In this document: one piece after another, positions 1-8,460 of the stretch
How positions within the stretch are numbered: position 1 is the first letter of the stretch
How the letters are laid out: each line of letters begins with the position of its first letter
Assembly: GCF_000217815.1 (NCBI RefSeq)
Contig: NC_015707.1
Span: 1,662,014-1,726,013, forward strand
Direction: 5' to 3'
Source of the DNA: Pseudothermotoga thermarum DSM 5069
GTDB lineage: Bacteria > Thermotogota > Thermotogae > Thermotogales > DSM-5069
DNA length: 64,000 nucleotides
Made by a program: the position numbers and the translations under genes
The notes under the pieces: model-generated
Seen by the model: only the letters and a program-made list of their open reading frames with translations
The model's database searches: none
Told to the model about the DNA's origin: nothing

Positions 1-37
1 GTGCGTAGAAGACTGTCTAAAAATTCGGGGAGCATTA
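1..37 (+). repeat. Left arm of a 37-bp perfect inverted repeat
   Basis: Bases 1-37 are the exact reverse complement of 4506-4542. The arm contains gactgtctaaaaattcgggg, which has the look of a transposon end of the IS256 type. It begins at the window edge, so its true length and outer flank cannot be seen. It directly abuts the truncated nadC remnant. Confidence 0.85.
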
Positions 38-514
<477 letters not shown>

Positions 515-533
515 AAATTGAATATTTTTTAAG

Positions 534-669
534 CGTCTTCAGGGCAGGGTGGAATTCCCGACCGGCGGTGATGGACAAGTTCTTGTCCTAAGCCCGCGAG
601 CCCTTCGAAAGAAGGGTTGATCTGGTGAAAATCCAGAGCCGACGGTTAAAGTCCGGATGGGAGAAGACG
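534..669 (+). promoter_or_regulatory. FMN riboswitch (RFN element)
   Basis: The sequence carries the conserved RFN blocks in order: agggcagggtg, cccgaccggcggt, agcccgcgagc, gatctggtgaaaatccaga, gccgacggttaaagtccgga and tgggagaaga. The closing P1 stem pairs cgtcttc (534-540) with gaagacg (663-669). It lies directly upstream of the rib operon and is followed by a terminator hairpin, which is the classical layout for FMN-induced premature termination. It starts only 20 bases after the nadC remnant, so the promoter must lie within or upstream of that remnant. Confidence 0.97.
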
Positions 670-688
670 GAAAATTGTAGATAATTTC

Positions 689-725
689 TACCTCCCTGAA
701 GACTTTTTCAGGTAGGTATTTTTTT
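689..725 (+). terminator. Riboswitch expression-platform terminator
   Basis: The arms tacctccctgaa (689-700) and ttcaggtaggta (about 707-718) pair with one mismatch and are followed by a run of T to 725. The hairpin sits between the FMN aptamer and ribD, so it is the likely FMN-controlled terminator. Confidence 0.88.
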
Positions 726-740
726 ACAAAGGCTTTTTCT

Positions 741-1844
741 ATGAACGAATTTAAGTATATGTCCTTAGCTTTGAAACTTGCAAAGAAAGGTAAATACACA
801 ACTTCACCAAACCCGATGGTTGGAGCTGTGATAGTAAAGGACGGAAAAATCTTAGCAACAGGGTATCACAAAAAAGCTGGACAACCTCACGCAGAAATCA
901 ACGCACTTTCAAAACTAAACTTTCAAGCACAAAACTGCGAGATGTACGTAACTTTAGAACCTTGCTCTCACTATGGCAGAACCCCACCTTGTGCCGATGC
1001 GATTATACGTTCTGGGATAAGAAAGGTCGTTATCGCAACTTTAGATCCTAATCCTTTGGTTAACGGGAAGGGTGTCGAAAAACTCAAAAACGCAGGAATA
1101 GAAGTGGTCTGTGGGGTTTTGGAAGAAAAAGCAAAGAAACTCAACGAAAAGTTTTTTAAATACATAACTACAAAAATTCCGTTCGTTGCTCTTAAAATCG
1201 CACAGACGCTTGATGGAAAAATCGCACTCAAAAATGGTGAGTCTAAGTGGATAACTTCAGAAAAATCTCGAGAATACGTCCACAAACTTAGAATGGAATA
1301 CGATGCCGTTCTCACTGGTATTGGAACTATTCTCAAAGACGACCCACAATTGAACGTTCGACTTAAGAAAGTGTACAAACAGCCTCTCAGAATTATCCTT
1401 GACTCAAAACTCAAAATTCCACTTTCAGCAAAAGTTTTAGAAGATCCAAGTAAAGTTATCATTTTAACAACGGCTTTAGCTGACAAAGAAAAGTTAGAAG
1501 AACTTCGCTCAAAAGGTGTAGAAGTAATCATTACCAATGAAAAGAATGGAATAGTCGATTTAGAATCTGCTCTCAAAATCTTAGGTGAAAAAAAGATAAC
1601 GAGCGTTATGGTCGAAGCTGGACCGACTTTGCTCACTTCTTTTCTTAAAGAATCGCTCTTTGACAAAATTTACCTGTTTATCGCTCCAAAAATTTTTGGT
1701 GCTGATTCAAAAAGTGTTTTTTCTGAACTTGGGCTGGAAGATATTTCTAAGTCACAGAAATTTAGTCTTGAGTCAGTGAAAAAAATAGGGGAAGATTTAT
1801 TACTTGAACTCTATCCAAAACAACTTAAAAAATTGGAGGAATAG
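741..1844 (+). CDS. ribD: Bifunctional riboflavin deaminase-reductase RibD
   Basis: RibD carries out two successive steps of riboflavin synthesis on the GTP-cyclohydrolase product: pyrimidine deamination, then NADPH-dependent reduction of the ribosyl side chain. The N-terminal deaminase domain shows the zinc-site pattern HAE at residues 50-52 and PCSHYGRTPPC at 74-84 (Cys75, Cys84). The reductase domain starts near residue 147 with FVALKIAQTLDGKIA and contains the family stretch KWITSEKSR. The length (367 aa) is normal. It is the first gene after the FMN riboswitch and is followed after 2 bases by ribE. Expression should fall when FMN is plentiful. Confidence 0.97.
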   Translation: MNEFKYMSLALKLAKKGKYTTSPNPMVGAVIVKDGKILATGYHKKAGQPHAEINALSKLNFQAQNCEMYVTLEPCSHYGRTPPCADAIIRSGIRKVVIATLDPNPLVNGKGVEKLKNAGIEVVCGVLEEKAKKLNEKFFKYITTKIPFVALKIAQTLDGKIALKNGESKWITSEKSREYVHKLRMEYDAVLTGIGTILKDDPQLNVRLKKVYKQPLRIILDSKLKIPLSAKVLEDPSKVIILTTALADKEKLEELRSKGVEVIITNEKNGIVDLESALKILGEKKITSVMVEAGPTLLTSFLKESLFDKIYLFIAPKIFGADSKSVFSELGLEDISKSQKFSLESVKKIGEDLLLELYPKQLKKLEE

Positions 1845-1846
1845 AA

Positions 1847-2485
1847 ATGTTTACAGGAATAATAGAAGAAGTTGGAAAGATAGTAAGCTTAACAAGAAGC
1901 GGTGAAAACTGGAAAATAGTTATTAAATGCTCAACAGTTTTGGAAGAAACAAGAATAGGTCAAAGCATTGCGGTAAATGGAGTATGTCTCACCGTAACTG
2001 AGATAGGAAGAGACTTTTTTATTGCTGATATAATGCCTAAAACTTTTGAAAATACAACTTTTAAATTTTTGAAAATAGGAGATTTTGTGAATTTAGAACG
2101 AAGTCTAAAAGCAGACGGAAGGTTTGATGGTCACATAGTTCAGGGACATATCGACTGTATCGGAAAAATTGTAAATATTGAAAAATCTTTCGGGTACTTG
2201 GTAGAAATTTCCGTTGAAAACGCTTGTATGAGATACATTGTCCCCAAAGGTTCAATAGCTGTTGATGGAATAAGCCTAACAATTCAGGAAACGAAAAGTT
2301 CTTCTTTCGTTGTTGCGATAATTCCTCACACTTTTGAGGTGACAAATCTTAAGTACAAAAGAGTTGGTGATTTTGTGAATGTGGAGACAGACATAATCGG
2401 TAGGTACGTTGAAAACTTTTTGAAAGAAAAGAAAGATATTTACACACTTTTAATTGAAAACGGCTTTGTGAAGGGGGAATTTTAA
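1847..2485 (+). CDS. ribE: Riboflavin synthase alpha chain
   Basis: This enzyme dismutates two molecules of 6,7-dimethyl-8-ribityllumazine to riboflavin. The protein of 212 aa opens with the diagnostic [10 protein letters not shown] and has two lumazine-binding repeats (about residues 1-95 and 96-195). Each repeat shows the pattern of a VNG/VDG loop followed by CLTV or SLTI. RBS gaggaatag lies just before the ATG, overlapping the end of ribD. It is the second gene of the riboswitch operon; ribBA follows after one base. It is the product-forming partner of ribH at the end of the operon. Confidence 0.96.
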   Translation: MFTGIIEEVGKIVSLTRSGENWKIVIKCSTVLEETRIGQSIAVNGVCLTVTEIGRDFFIADIMPKTFENTTFKFLKIGDFVNLERSLKADGRFDGHIVQGHIDCIGKIVNIEKSFGYLVEISVENACMRYIVPKGSIAVDGISLTIQETKSSSFVVAIIPHTFEVTNLKYKRVGDFVNVETDIIGRYVENFLKEKKDIYTLLIENGFVKGEF

Positions 2486-2486
2486 A

Positions 2487-3674
2487 ATGTTTTCAAATTT
2501 TGAAGATGTCATTCAAGCGTTCAAAAACGGTGAGATAGTGATCATCGTTGACGATGAAGACAGAGAAAACGAAGGAGATTTTGTTGTCGCTTCAGAAAAA
2601 GTCACACCCGAACACATAAACTTTATGACGAAATACGGAAGAGGATTAGTTTGCGTTGCGATAACTAAAGACACAGCCGAAAAACTTAAATTAGATTTGA
2701 TGGTTCCAAAGAGTGAAGATTCTTTCGAAACTGCTTTTACTGTTTCGGTCGATCATATATCAACAAAGACAGGCATTTCAGCTTTTGAAAGAGCACAGAC
2801 GATAAAGGCTATAATCGATCCAAAAAGTACCCATAAAGATTTCAAAAGACCTGGGCACGTTTTTCCTTTGATTGCAAAAGAGGGTGGAGTTCTTAGAAGA
2901 GCAGGTCACACAGAAGCAGGTGTTGACCTTGCTAAGATCGCAGGGCTCTTTCCATCGGCTGTGATATGCGAAATAATGAACGAAGATGGAACTATGGCAA
3001 GGTTACCACAACTTTTGGAGATTGCCAAAAAATTCAATTTGAAAATCACATCGGTAGCTCAGATTATAGAATATAGAAGAAAAACTGAAAGTTTGATCAA
3101 AAAAGTTGCAGAGGCTTATCTCCCAACAGATTACGGAGAGTTCCAAATTATCGCTTACGAAGATATCATAACAAAAGATACACATTTAGCTTTAGTAAAA
3201 GGTAATTTAAAATCAGACAAAATCCCGCTTGTCAGAGTCCATTCTGAATGTTTAACAGGTGATGTTTTTGGTTCAAGACGTTGTGATTGTGGACCACAAC
3301 TTCACAAAGCTTTGGAGATGATAGACGAGTATGGTACTGGAGTTCTTCTCTATATGAGACAAGAAGGACGCGGTATAGGCCTTGTTAACAAACTTAAAGC
3401 TTACAAATTACAAGAGGAAGGCTACGATACAGTTGAAGCCAACGTGAAACTTGGATTTCCACCAGACTTAAGAGATTATGGTATCGGAGCACAGATATTG
3501 AAAGATTTGGGAATTTCCAAAATAAAACTTTTGACTAACAATCCCAAAAAGATAGCCGGACTTTCGGGCTACGGAATAGAAATTGTAGAAAGAGTCCCTA
3601 TCGCTCTGCCACCAAATAGGCATAACGAGTTTTATCTAAAAACAAAAAAAATCAAAACTTGGTCATTTACTTGA
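2487..3674 (+). CDS. ribBA: Bifunctional DHBP synthase / GTP cyclohydrolase II RibBA, frameshifted at its last codons
   Basis: The N-terminal half (about residues 1-200) makes 3,4-dihydroxybutanone 4-phosphate from ribulose 5-phosphate and shows the acidic metal loop [10 protein letters not shown] at 22-31. The C-terminal half is GTP cyclohydrolase II with the zinc motif [15 protein letters not shown] near 252-266 and RQEGRGIGL near 290. The last residues are odd. The frame runs through an A8 run near 3642-3650 and ends KIKTWSFT. In the next frame the same DNA reads [11 protein letters not shown] and stops at 3687, which is the usual RibBA C-terminus. One extra A relative to the ancestral sequence would explain this. 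The affected tail is outside the catalytic motifs, so activity is likely kept. Confidence 0.95.
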   Translation: MFSNFEDVIQAFKNGEIVIIVDDEDRENEGDFVVASEKVTPEHINFMTKYGRGLVCVAITKDTAEKLKLDLMVPKSEDSFETAFTVSVDHISTKTGISAFERAQTIKAIIDPKSTHKDFKRPGHVFPLIAKEGGVLRRAGHTEAGVDLAKIAGLFPSAVICEIMNEDGTMARLPQLLEIAKKFNLKITSVAQIIEYRRKTESLIKKVAEAYLPTDYGEFQIIAYEDIITKDTHLALVKGNLKSDKIPLVRVHSECLTGDVFGSRRCDCGPQLHKALEMIDEYGTGVLLYMRQEGRGIGLVNKLKAYKLQEEGYDTVEANVKLGFPPDLRDYGIGAQILKDLGISKIKLLTNNPKKIAGLSGYGIEIVERVPIALPPNRHNEFYLKTKKIKTWSFT

Positions 3675-3728
3675 AGATTTAGGTTAAAATGATAACTTGA
3701 CAACTTTCTAAAAGGAGGAAAGAACTTT

Positions 3729-4190
3729 ATGAAAATCTACGAAGGAAAACTCAACGGAGAAGGACTGAAGTTTGGTATTATCGTTTCGCGTTTCAACTCT
3801 TTTATCACAGAAAGACTACTTGAAGGTGCTTTAGATTGTCTAAAAAGACACGGAACTAAAGAAGAAGATATCGAAGTTTATTACGTACCAGGTAGTTTCG
3901 AGATACCTTTAACAGCGAAACTTCTTGCAAAAAAGAAAAAATACGATGCGATAATCTGTTTAGGTGCGGTTATTCGAGGAGCAACACCACATTTTGATTA
4001 TGTGGCAAATGAAGTATCAAAAGGAATAGCAACCGTATCACTTGAAAGTGAAACCCCAGTAATCTTTGGAGTTCTGACAACCGATACGATAGAACAAGCA
4101 ATTGAACGGGCGGGAACGAAAGCGGGAAATAAGGGCTGGGAAGCTGGATTAACCGCTATCGAAATGGCTAACCTAAAGAAAATGGTATAA
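3729..4190 (+). CDS. ribH: 6,7-dimethyl-8-ribityllumazine synthase RibH
   Basis: RibH condenses the RibBA and RibD products to 6,7-dimethyl-8-ribityllumazine, the substrate of riboflavin synthase, and usually assembles into a 60-subunit shell. The protein is 153 aa, normal for the family. It shows the substrate loop VPGSFEIP (about residues 57-64), [16 protein letters not shown] (about 78-93, including the catalytic His of TPHFDYV) and GNKGWEAG near the C-terminus. RBS aaaggaggaa lies 9 bases before the ATG. It closes the rib operon and is followed by a strong terminator. Confidence 0.97.
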   Translation: MKIYEGKLNGEGLKFGIIVSRFNSFITERLLEGALDCLKRHGTKEEDIEVYYVPGSFEIPLTAKLLAKKKKYDAIICLGAVIRGATPHFDYVANEVSKGIATVSLESETPVIFGVLTTDTIEQAIERAGTKAGNKGWEAGLTAIEMANLKKMV

Positions 4191-4193
4191 AAA

Positions 4194-4221
4194 AGCGGGA
4201 CATAAAGTCCCGCTGGTTTTT
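4194..4221. terminator. Rib operon terminator, usable from both sides
   Basis: A perfect 8-bp stem agcgggac / gtcccgct with loop ataaa is followed on the + strand by ggttttt. It ends the rib operon and also lies just past the stop of the leftward gene fragment ending at 4220, so it can serve both. Confidence 0.9.
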
Positions 4222-4522
4222 AGTTATTTACTTTTACTTTTGTTATGAAACTTCCCACTCTCACGTAACTGTCGTAGGAATCTTTCTTATTGTATTCAAC
4301 TATCATTACCGTTCCTACCAGTATAAACTCCCTTTCTCCAGTCTCTATTATGTCGAAACACGTCTCTGTTCTTTCTTTTTCATTTTCATCAAACCACGCT
4401 CCAGCTACTCTCTCTCCTTGTTCATTATAAATCACTATGTATGTCGGATTGTCATAATAACTTCCGTAGTATCTTGTTTGTTGTTGACCACTTGTGATTA
4501 TTATGTAATGCTCCCCGAATTT
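4220..4522 (-). pseudogene. Truncated unknown gene, 3' part only
   Basis: An open frame on the minus strand runs from a stop codon at 4523-4525, inside the inverted-repeat arm, to its own stop at 4220. It would encode about 100 residues: KFGEHYIIITSGQQQTRYY, then a Tyr/Asp-rich part, then YIVIYNEQGERVAGAWFDEN, and ends VRVGSFITKVKVNN. A possible internal GTG start lies at 4435. The composition looks like a beta-rich domain; I do not recognise the family. No start codon with an RBS is visible, and the frame enters the repeat arm. I therefore read it as the 3' end of a gene cut by the same rearrangement that cut nadC. Confidence 0.5.
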
Positions 4523-4542
4523 TTAGACAGTCTTCTACGCAC
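4506..4542 (-). repeat. Right arm of the 37-bp inverted repeat
   Basis: Exact reverse complement of bases 1-37. With the left arm it brackets the nadC remnant, the rib operon and the 3' gene fragment. Both bracketed gene remnants lose their 5' ends exactly at an arm. Confidence 0.85.
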
Positions 4543-4578
4543 TTTCGCTAAACTCATAACTCTCATAATACGGGAGTT

Positions 4579-5874
4579 CGGATAATTTTGTGTCTGGTGG
4601 TAAGATTATTGTACAATAAGGAGGTGTCGGGCATGTCGAACAAATTTCTGGAAGACAGGGAATACTTTGAACAAGTCAAGAAAAGGTCTTTAGAGATGTT
4701 GCTTAAGGAATATGCGGATGATTCTGATCAAAAGCAAAGGGAAACACTTGCAGATTTGTTTGAAAGGCTTTTGAACACGATAATGCTTTCAGAGAGAAAG
4801 ATATATCTTGAGACTGAGGAAGGGGACAAAGGGAACGGGAAGTATGAAAGGGATCTTTACAGCACGTATGGAATTTTGGAACTTGAAGTACCGAGGACGA
4901 GGAAAGGCGGTTTTAGGCCACATTTATTGAAGGAAAAGTACAAGAGGCTGGACGAATCGTATGTTAAGTTATTGGAATCGATGATAGCGAGTGGGTTTTC
5001 GGAGTCTGAGATAATGAGTGTTTTGAAGAGGTTAGGGTTACCATACTCGGAGAAGGAGCTTGAGAGGATAAAGGAAGGGTTGAAGGAAGAATTGAGATGG
5101 TTCAAGGAGAGGGAGCTACCGAGTGAGGCATTTGCGCTAATAATAGATGGTTACCACAGTGAGATAAGGGAAGAAGGGAAAGTAAGGTATGGGGTATGCT
5201 ACATAGTATTGGGGATAGACATGGAGGGGAAGAAGGACATATACGGTTTGTACACGTATTTGGGTAAGGAGAGCAGGGTGGAATGGGGGAAGGTATTTGA
5301 GGATTTGGTGAGACGTGGCTTGAAGAGGGTGATGGTAGTAGTAAGCGACGATTTAAGTGGCTTAGGGGAGATAATAAGGATGGTATATCCATTAGCGGAT
5401 CACCAGCTTTGTGTGAAGCATTTGAAGAGGAATGCGGATAGGCAAATGAAGCGAGAGGATGCGAAGGGGTTCAAGGAAGGGTTGGACGAATTGAAGAAAC
5501 TCAGCTATGAAGAGGCATTAGGGAAGATGGGGAAGCTGCTTGAGAAGTACAAAGAGGAGTATCCGAGTTTTGTGAGATATTTGGAGGGTAAGAAAGAGAA
5601 ATACGTGGCATATACGAAATATCCTGAGGAATTGAGGGGATACATATACACGACGAATGCGGTGGAGAGCATAAACAGCAAGATAGAGCGAGTAAGGATT
5701 AAAAGTGGGGGATATTTTGGGAGTGTTGAGCTATTGGAGTTAAGCGTATATTTGCACAGGAAGAACCTGAGGGAGACAAAATGGAGGAACGGGATAATGA
5801 GGGTAAAGGGATGTATGTATGAGCTGAACCAGATGTTTCAACTGAGGTATTTTGTCCAGACACAAAATTCACCC
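4579..5874 (+). mobile_element. IS256-family insertion sequence, apparently complete
   Basis: The element carries one transposase gene bounded by imperfect terminal inverted repeats sharing aattttgtgtctgg (left about 4584-4597, right the complement at about 5856-5869). The outermost bases differ slightly (cggat against gggtg). I see no direct duplication next to the ends: cgggagtt on the left, taagtctc on the right. This suggests a rearrangement after insertion. The right end abuts a truncated IS6-like element. Confidence 0.85.
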
Positions 5875-5877
5875 TAA
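4633..5877 (+). CDS. IS256 / Mutator-type transposase
   Basis: A DDE transposase of 414 aa. The ATG at 4633 is preceded by aaggaggtgtc, which decides the start over an upstream TTG at 4588 that would lie in the terminal repeat. The candidate catalytic triad is Asp in LIIDGYHSE (about residue 170), Asp in VVVSDDLSGL (about 238) and Glu in NAVESINSKIER (about 342). The C(x2)H-type stretch ADHQLCVKHLKRN of the family lies between the second Asp and the Glu. The frame is open over the full family length, so the element could be active. The stop codon lies at the right terminal repeat. Confidence 0.93.
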   Translation: MSNKFLEDREYFEQVKKRSLEMLLKEYADDSDQKQRETLADLFERLLNTIMLSERKIYLETEEGDKGNGKYERDLYSTYGILELEVPRTRKGGFRPHLLKEKYKRLDESYVKLLESMIASGFSESEIMSVLKRLGLPYSEKELERIKEGLKEELRWFKERELPSEAFALIIDGYHSEIREEGKVRYGVCYIVLGIDMEGKKDIYGLYTYLGKESRVEWGKVFEDLVRRGLKRVMVVVSDDLSGLGEIIRMVYPLADHQLCVKHLKRNADRQMKREDAKGFKEGLDELKKLSYEEALGKMGKLLEKYKEEYPSFVRYLEGKKEKYVAYTKYPEELRGYIYTTNAVESINSKIERVRIKSGGYFGSVELLELSVYLHRKNLRETKWRNGIMRVKGCMYELNQMFQLRYFVQTQNSP

Positions 5878-5880
5878 GTC

Positions 5881-6254
5881 TCTGCTTTGCCTTTCTCTCG
5901 TGTCTTACTGACCAACGCATAGATCACTTTCTTCCTCTTAACCTCATTTATGTTCACCTTCATCTCGTCTATAGCTACTACTGCATTGCCTTCTATCTTC
6001 TCAGCATTCATCCTCGTCCACCATTTCCTCAAGGCTTCATGACTGACTCCAATTATGGCTGCTGCCTTCCTTAATGCAAGTTCATACTTTCGCCTCATGT
6101 GGAACTCTTTGTCTTTGAAAAAGGTTTGGTATAATTTGGTATAGGTACTCGGTGATATTTGTTGTTGTAACTTTCATCTTTACGGGAACCTCCTTTCGGT
6201 GAGAAGAGTTGGTTCCCGTTTATTTTATCTTTCCCGGCTTAAGTTGACACCTCC
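5881..6254 (-). mobile_element. IS6/IS240-like element, copy 1, truncated
   Basis: The right end cttaagttgacacctcc (6238-6254) and the first part of the transposase frame (starting at ATG 6098) match the other two copies at 17054-17657 and 56077-56785. The left part is cut at about 5881 by the IS256 element, leaving a 74-residue frame ending KGKAET. It shares with copy 2 the short form of the gene (MNAEKIEG and NINEVKRKK junctions) that lacks 12 and 30 bases present in copy 3. The hairpin and leader-ORF region upstream of the transposase are kept. It cannot be mobile by itself. Confidence 0.85.
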
Positions 6255-6292
6255 TAATTCAAATATTATAATATCTCAAGGAGGAAAAGCTT

Positions 6293-6970
6293 ATGGGAGA
6301 TCTTGGAAATCAACTTTTGTACGTTTTGGATCTTTGGTACATACTCGTACCAATAGCTTTCTTTTTGGTTTTTGCAGCAAAATATGTGGAAAGGGTTGCT
6401 ATTAGCTTTTTTGGCTTTATTCTTGGGGGATATGTTTTATTGCCGATACTCATCGAAAGATTTGATAAGATTAAAAACTGGGTTTCTAATAATTACTTAA
6501 TAGCTTTGATAATCGCAGGGTTGATCGGTGCCATTGTTTTGTATTTGCTTTACAAAATATTCGTGTTTTTAGTTGGCTTTTTTGTTTTTGGAGCAGTAAC
6601 TTACTTTGTGGTGGATATGATCTTTAAAAACTTTGAATTGACATCGAAGTTAAATTCGTTTATCCAAGAGAATTGGTTTGCCATACTGCTTGGATTTTCC
6701 GCAGTAATAGGTGTCATTGGGGGATTGCTTGCCATAAGAAAAAGTTCTACGATAGTTGCGGTGATTGGTGCAATCTGTGGATCTTTCATCCTTGCCGTTG
6801 AAGCTGTTGGTTGGATTTATTATTTGTACACAAGGGACATGCAAGAAACAATCAATGCCTTCTCAGAAACAGCGGTTTTGGTTGTTGTAGCGATTTTGAC
6901 AGTAGTTATACTATTTTTATCGCTTGTTTTGATGAAGAAAGCTGAAAAAGAAAAGCAAAAACAAGCGTGA
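6293..6970 (+). CDS. Polytopic membrane protein of unknown function
   Basis: A protein of 225 aa with about seven predicted membrane segments (starting roughly at residues 15, 38, 68, 90, 127, 150 and 190) and a lysine-rich cytoplasmic tail, KKAEKEKQKQA. RBS aaggagg lies 8 bases before the ATG. The repeated pattern of a hydrophobic pair followed by a loop with FGFILGGY or FFVFGAVTYF resembles TMEM198/DUF4203-like proteins, but this is a weak likeness. It is convergent with the thioredoxin gene (one base between the stops). The upstream DNA is the end of IS copy 1, so its native promoter may have been replaced. Confidence 0.75.
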   Translation: MGDLGNQLLYVLDLWYILVPIAFFLVFAAKYVERVAISFFGFILGGYVLLPILIERFDKIKNWVSNNYLIALIIAGLIGAIVLYLLYKIFVFLVGFFVFGAVTYFVVDMIFKNFELTSKLNSFIQENWFAILLGFSAVIGVIGGLLAIRKSSTIVAVIGAICGSFILAVEAVGWIYYLYTRDMQETINAFSETAVLVVVAILTVVILFLSLVLMKKAEKEKQKQA

Positions 6971-6971
6971 A

Positions 6972-7634
6972 TTATTTTGCCAGCAATACTCTGAACACAC
7001 CAGTTTCGCTTAGCTTTTTCGCAAGTACTTCATCTTTTGTCACGTGAACTTTGAAAATATCAACCTCACTTGGCATCGATTCCACAAAAACAGCATTTGG
7101 GTCGTGCTTTAAAACGTATTGAGCTTCCTCTTCTGAAACCTCGATTAACTTTACTTCTCCAACGAAATCGTCTTTCTTTCTCGAGTAACTTTGAAAATCC
7201 TCTTTGATTTCTTGGTAGACGTATCTCAAAACCTGTGCGAAGGTAGCTGCAGGTGCATATCCAGGAAGAGAAACAATTGGTTTTGCATTTTGATCCAAAA
7301 ACCAAGTGGTTGGAACTCCTCTTACCGAAAAATAGGAAAATAGCTCTGAATAGCTCATTTGTCTGCCAAAGACAGTTGTTTTCCTCGAAGAATCGTACAT
7401 GACTTCGACGAATACAAAGTTTGCCTTTATCAATTGTTCAACGGTTTTATCCTTCAAAGTTTCGTTTTTCAGCTTAACACAGTATGGACAAGTGGCTGTC
7501 GTAAAAACTATGGCAAGTTTTTTCTGTTCAATTCTTGCAAGATTTGCTGCAACATCGACGTCGTCAAACAATATGGTTTTTGAAAACGTAATCACTGAAA
7601 GTACAACGAAAATCACACCAAAAACTTTTTTCAT
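6972..7634 (-). CDS. Exported thioredoxin-fold protein (CPYC)
   Basis: The protein (220 aa) starts with a signal peptide or membrane anchor (MKKVFGVIFVVLSVITFS) and continues with a thioredoxin fold containing TTATCPYC near residues 46-53 and the cis-Pro region RGVPTTWFLD near 105-114. Such SoxW/DsbA-like proteins reduce or exchange disulphides outside the cytoplasm. It lies 13 bases downstream of ccdA, which supplies electrons across the membrane to such proteins, so the two very likely form one redox unit. The C-terminal about 70 residues (VGEVKLIEVSEEEAQYVL onward) are an added domain I do not recognise. Confidence 0.88.
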   Translation of the reverse strand: MKKVFGVIFVVLSVITFSKTILFDDVDVAANLARIEQKKLAIVFTTATCPYCVKLKNETLKDKTVEQLIKANFVFVEVMYDSSRKTTVFGRQMSYSELFSYFSVRGVPTTWFLDQNAKPIVSLPGYAPAATFAQVLRYVYQEIKEDFQSYSRKKDDFVGEVKLIEVSEEEAQYVLKHDPNAVFVESMPSEVDIFKVHVTKDEVLAKKLSETGVFRVLLAK

Positions 7635-7647
7635 ACTTTAACCTCCT

Positions 7648-8295
7648 TTAAAGATAAATCCCAAAGAGTATCAAAAGACCAACTGTTGACAGGAGCAAAA
7701 AAGCGGCGATTTTCACGATCTTTTCCCATAGTGGTTTTCCGAAGGTAACTTTGGAAAACCATCTTGAAACCAATCCACCAACGGTTAGAAACGGGATAGA
7801 AATTCCCATCGAGTAAACAAACAGAAGCCACGCTCCTTTTAAAGCAGTTCCTTTTGTTGAAGCGAGGATCAAAATTGAAGCCAAAATGGGACTTGTACAC
7901 GGTATCCAAATTAGACCGATTCCAACTCCAACGATTAAACCACTTAGAAAACCACCGGATTTGAATTTGTAAAGATTGAAAACTTTTACCTTGAAAAGCT
8001 GTAGTTGCAAAAGAAAAACTATTCCCATGGCAAGTATCAAAGAACCTGCTATGTATCTAGTGATTGTTCTATCAAAAAGCATTCCAAAAGATCCACCAAT
8101 TGCCCCAAGAACCGAAAATGTTCCAGACAGACCCATAAAGAAACCAAGAATTCTAAAAAAACTCTTTGTACCTTTCTCAGATAAAACAAGGGCAACAAAA
8201 GAAGGAACAAGAGGTATAACACATGGGCTAAAAAAAGCCAAAAGACCGTGGGCTAATGCTGTGAAGAAATCAACGTTCACAAAGGCTAATTCCAT
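7648..8295 (-). CDS. ccdA: CcdA-type thiol-disulphide transmembrane protein
   Basis: CcdA moves electrons from cytoplasmic thioredoxin to extracytoplasmic thioredoxin-like proteins. The protein has six membrane segments and the paired cysteines of the family: FFSPCVIPLVPS in the first segment and IWIPCTSPILAS in the fourth. The ATG at 8295 is chosen because gaggtg stands 5 bases upstream; a GTG at 8304 would overlap that RBS. It is followed by the exported CPYC thioredoxin. A consensus-like promoter with a palindrome over its start region lies upstream (8310-8359). Confidence 0.93.
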   Translation of the reverse strand: MELAFVNVDFFTALAHGLLAFFSPCVIPLVPSFVALVLSEKGTKSFFRILGFFMGLSGTFSVLGAIGGSFGMLFDRTITRYIAGSLILAMGIVFLLQLQLFKVKVFNLYKFKSGGFLSGLIVGVGIGLIWIPCTSPILASILILASTKGTALKGAWLLFVYSMGISIPFLTVGGLVSRWFSKVTFGKPLWEKIVKIAAFLLLSTVGLLILFGIYL

Positions 8296-8309
8296 TTTTA
8301 TCACCTCAA

Positions 8310-8359
8310 AATTTAGACTATTTCAGTCTAAATTATACCACTTTAGGAAAAGTTTGCAA
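8310..8359 (-). promoter_or_regulatory. ccdA promoter with overlapping palindromic operator
   Basis: Read on the minus strand: TTGCAA (8354-8359), 16 bases, TATAAT (8332-8337). An exact 10-bp inverted repeat aatttagact / agtctaaatt (8310-8319, 8325-8334, 5-base spacer) overlaps the -10 box and the expected start of transcription. This is where a repressor would sit. The regulator is unknown. Confidence 0.75.
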
Positions 8360-8460
8360 CTCTGAGAGTTAGGAAAAACAAGAAACTGTTTGGGACTGTC
8401 TAAGAATTGGATCCTGTGGTAGAATATCGACAGAAATCACACTTTGTGGAGGTGGTATAG

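Noticed and set aside
971-1666. 231-codon frame on the minus strand inside ribD
   Set aside because: It lies wholly inside a clear ribD, shows no family pattern or RBS and has the composition of an antisense shadow.
8391-8415. gactgtctaagaattgg upstream of ompA, similar to the arm of the 37-bp inverted repeat
   Set aside because: Only about 15 of 17 bases agree and nothing mobile surrounds it; it may be chance, so I did not call a transposon end.
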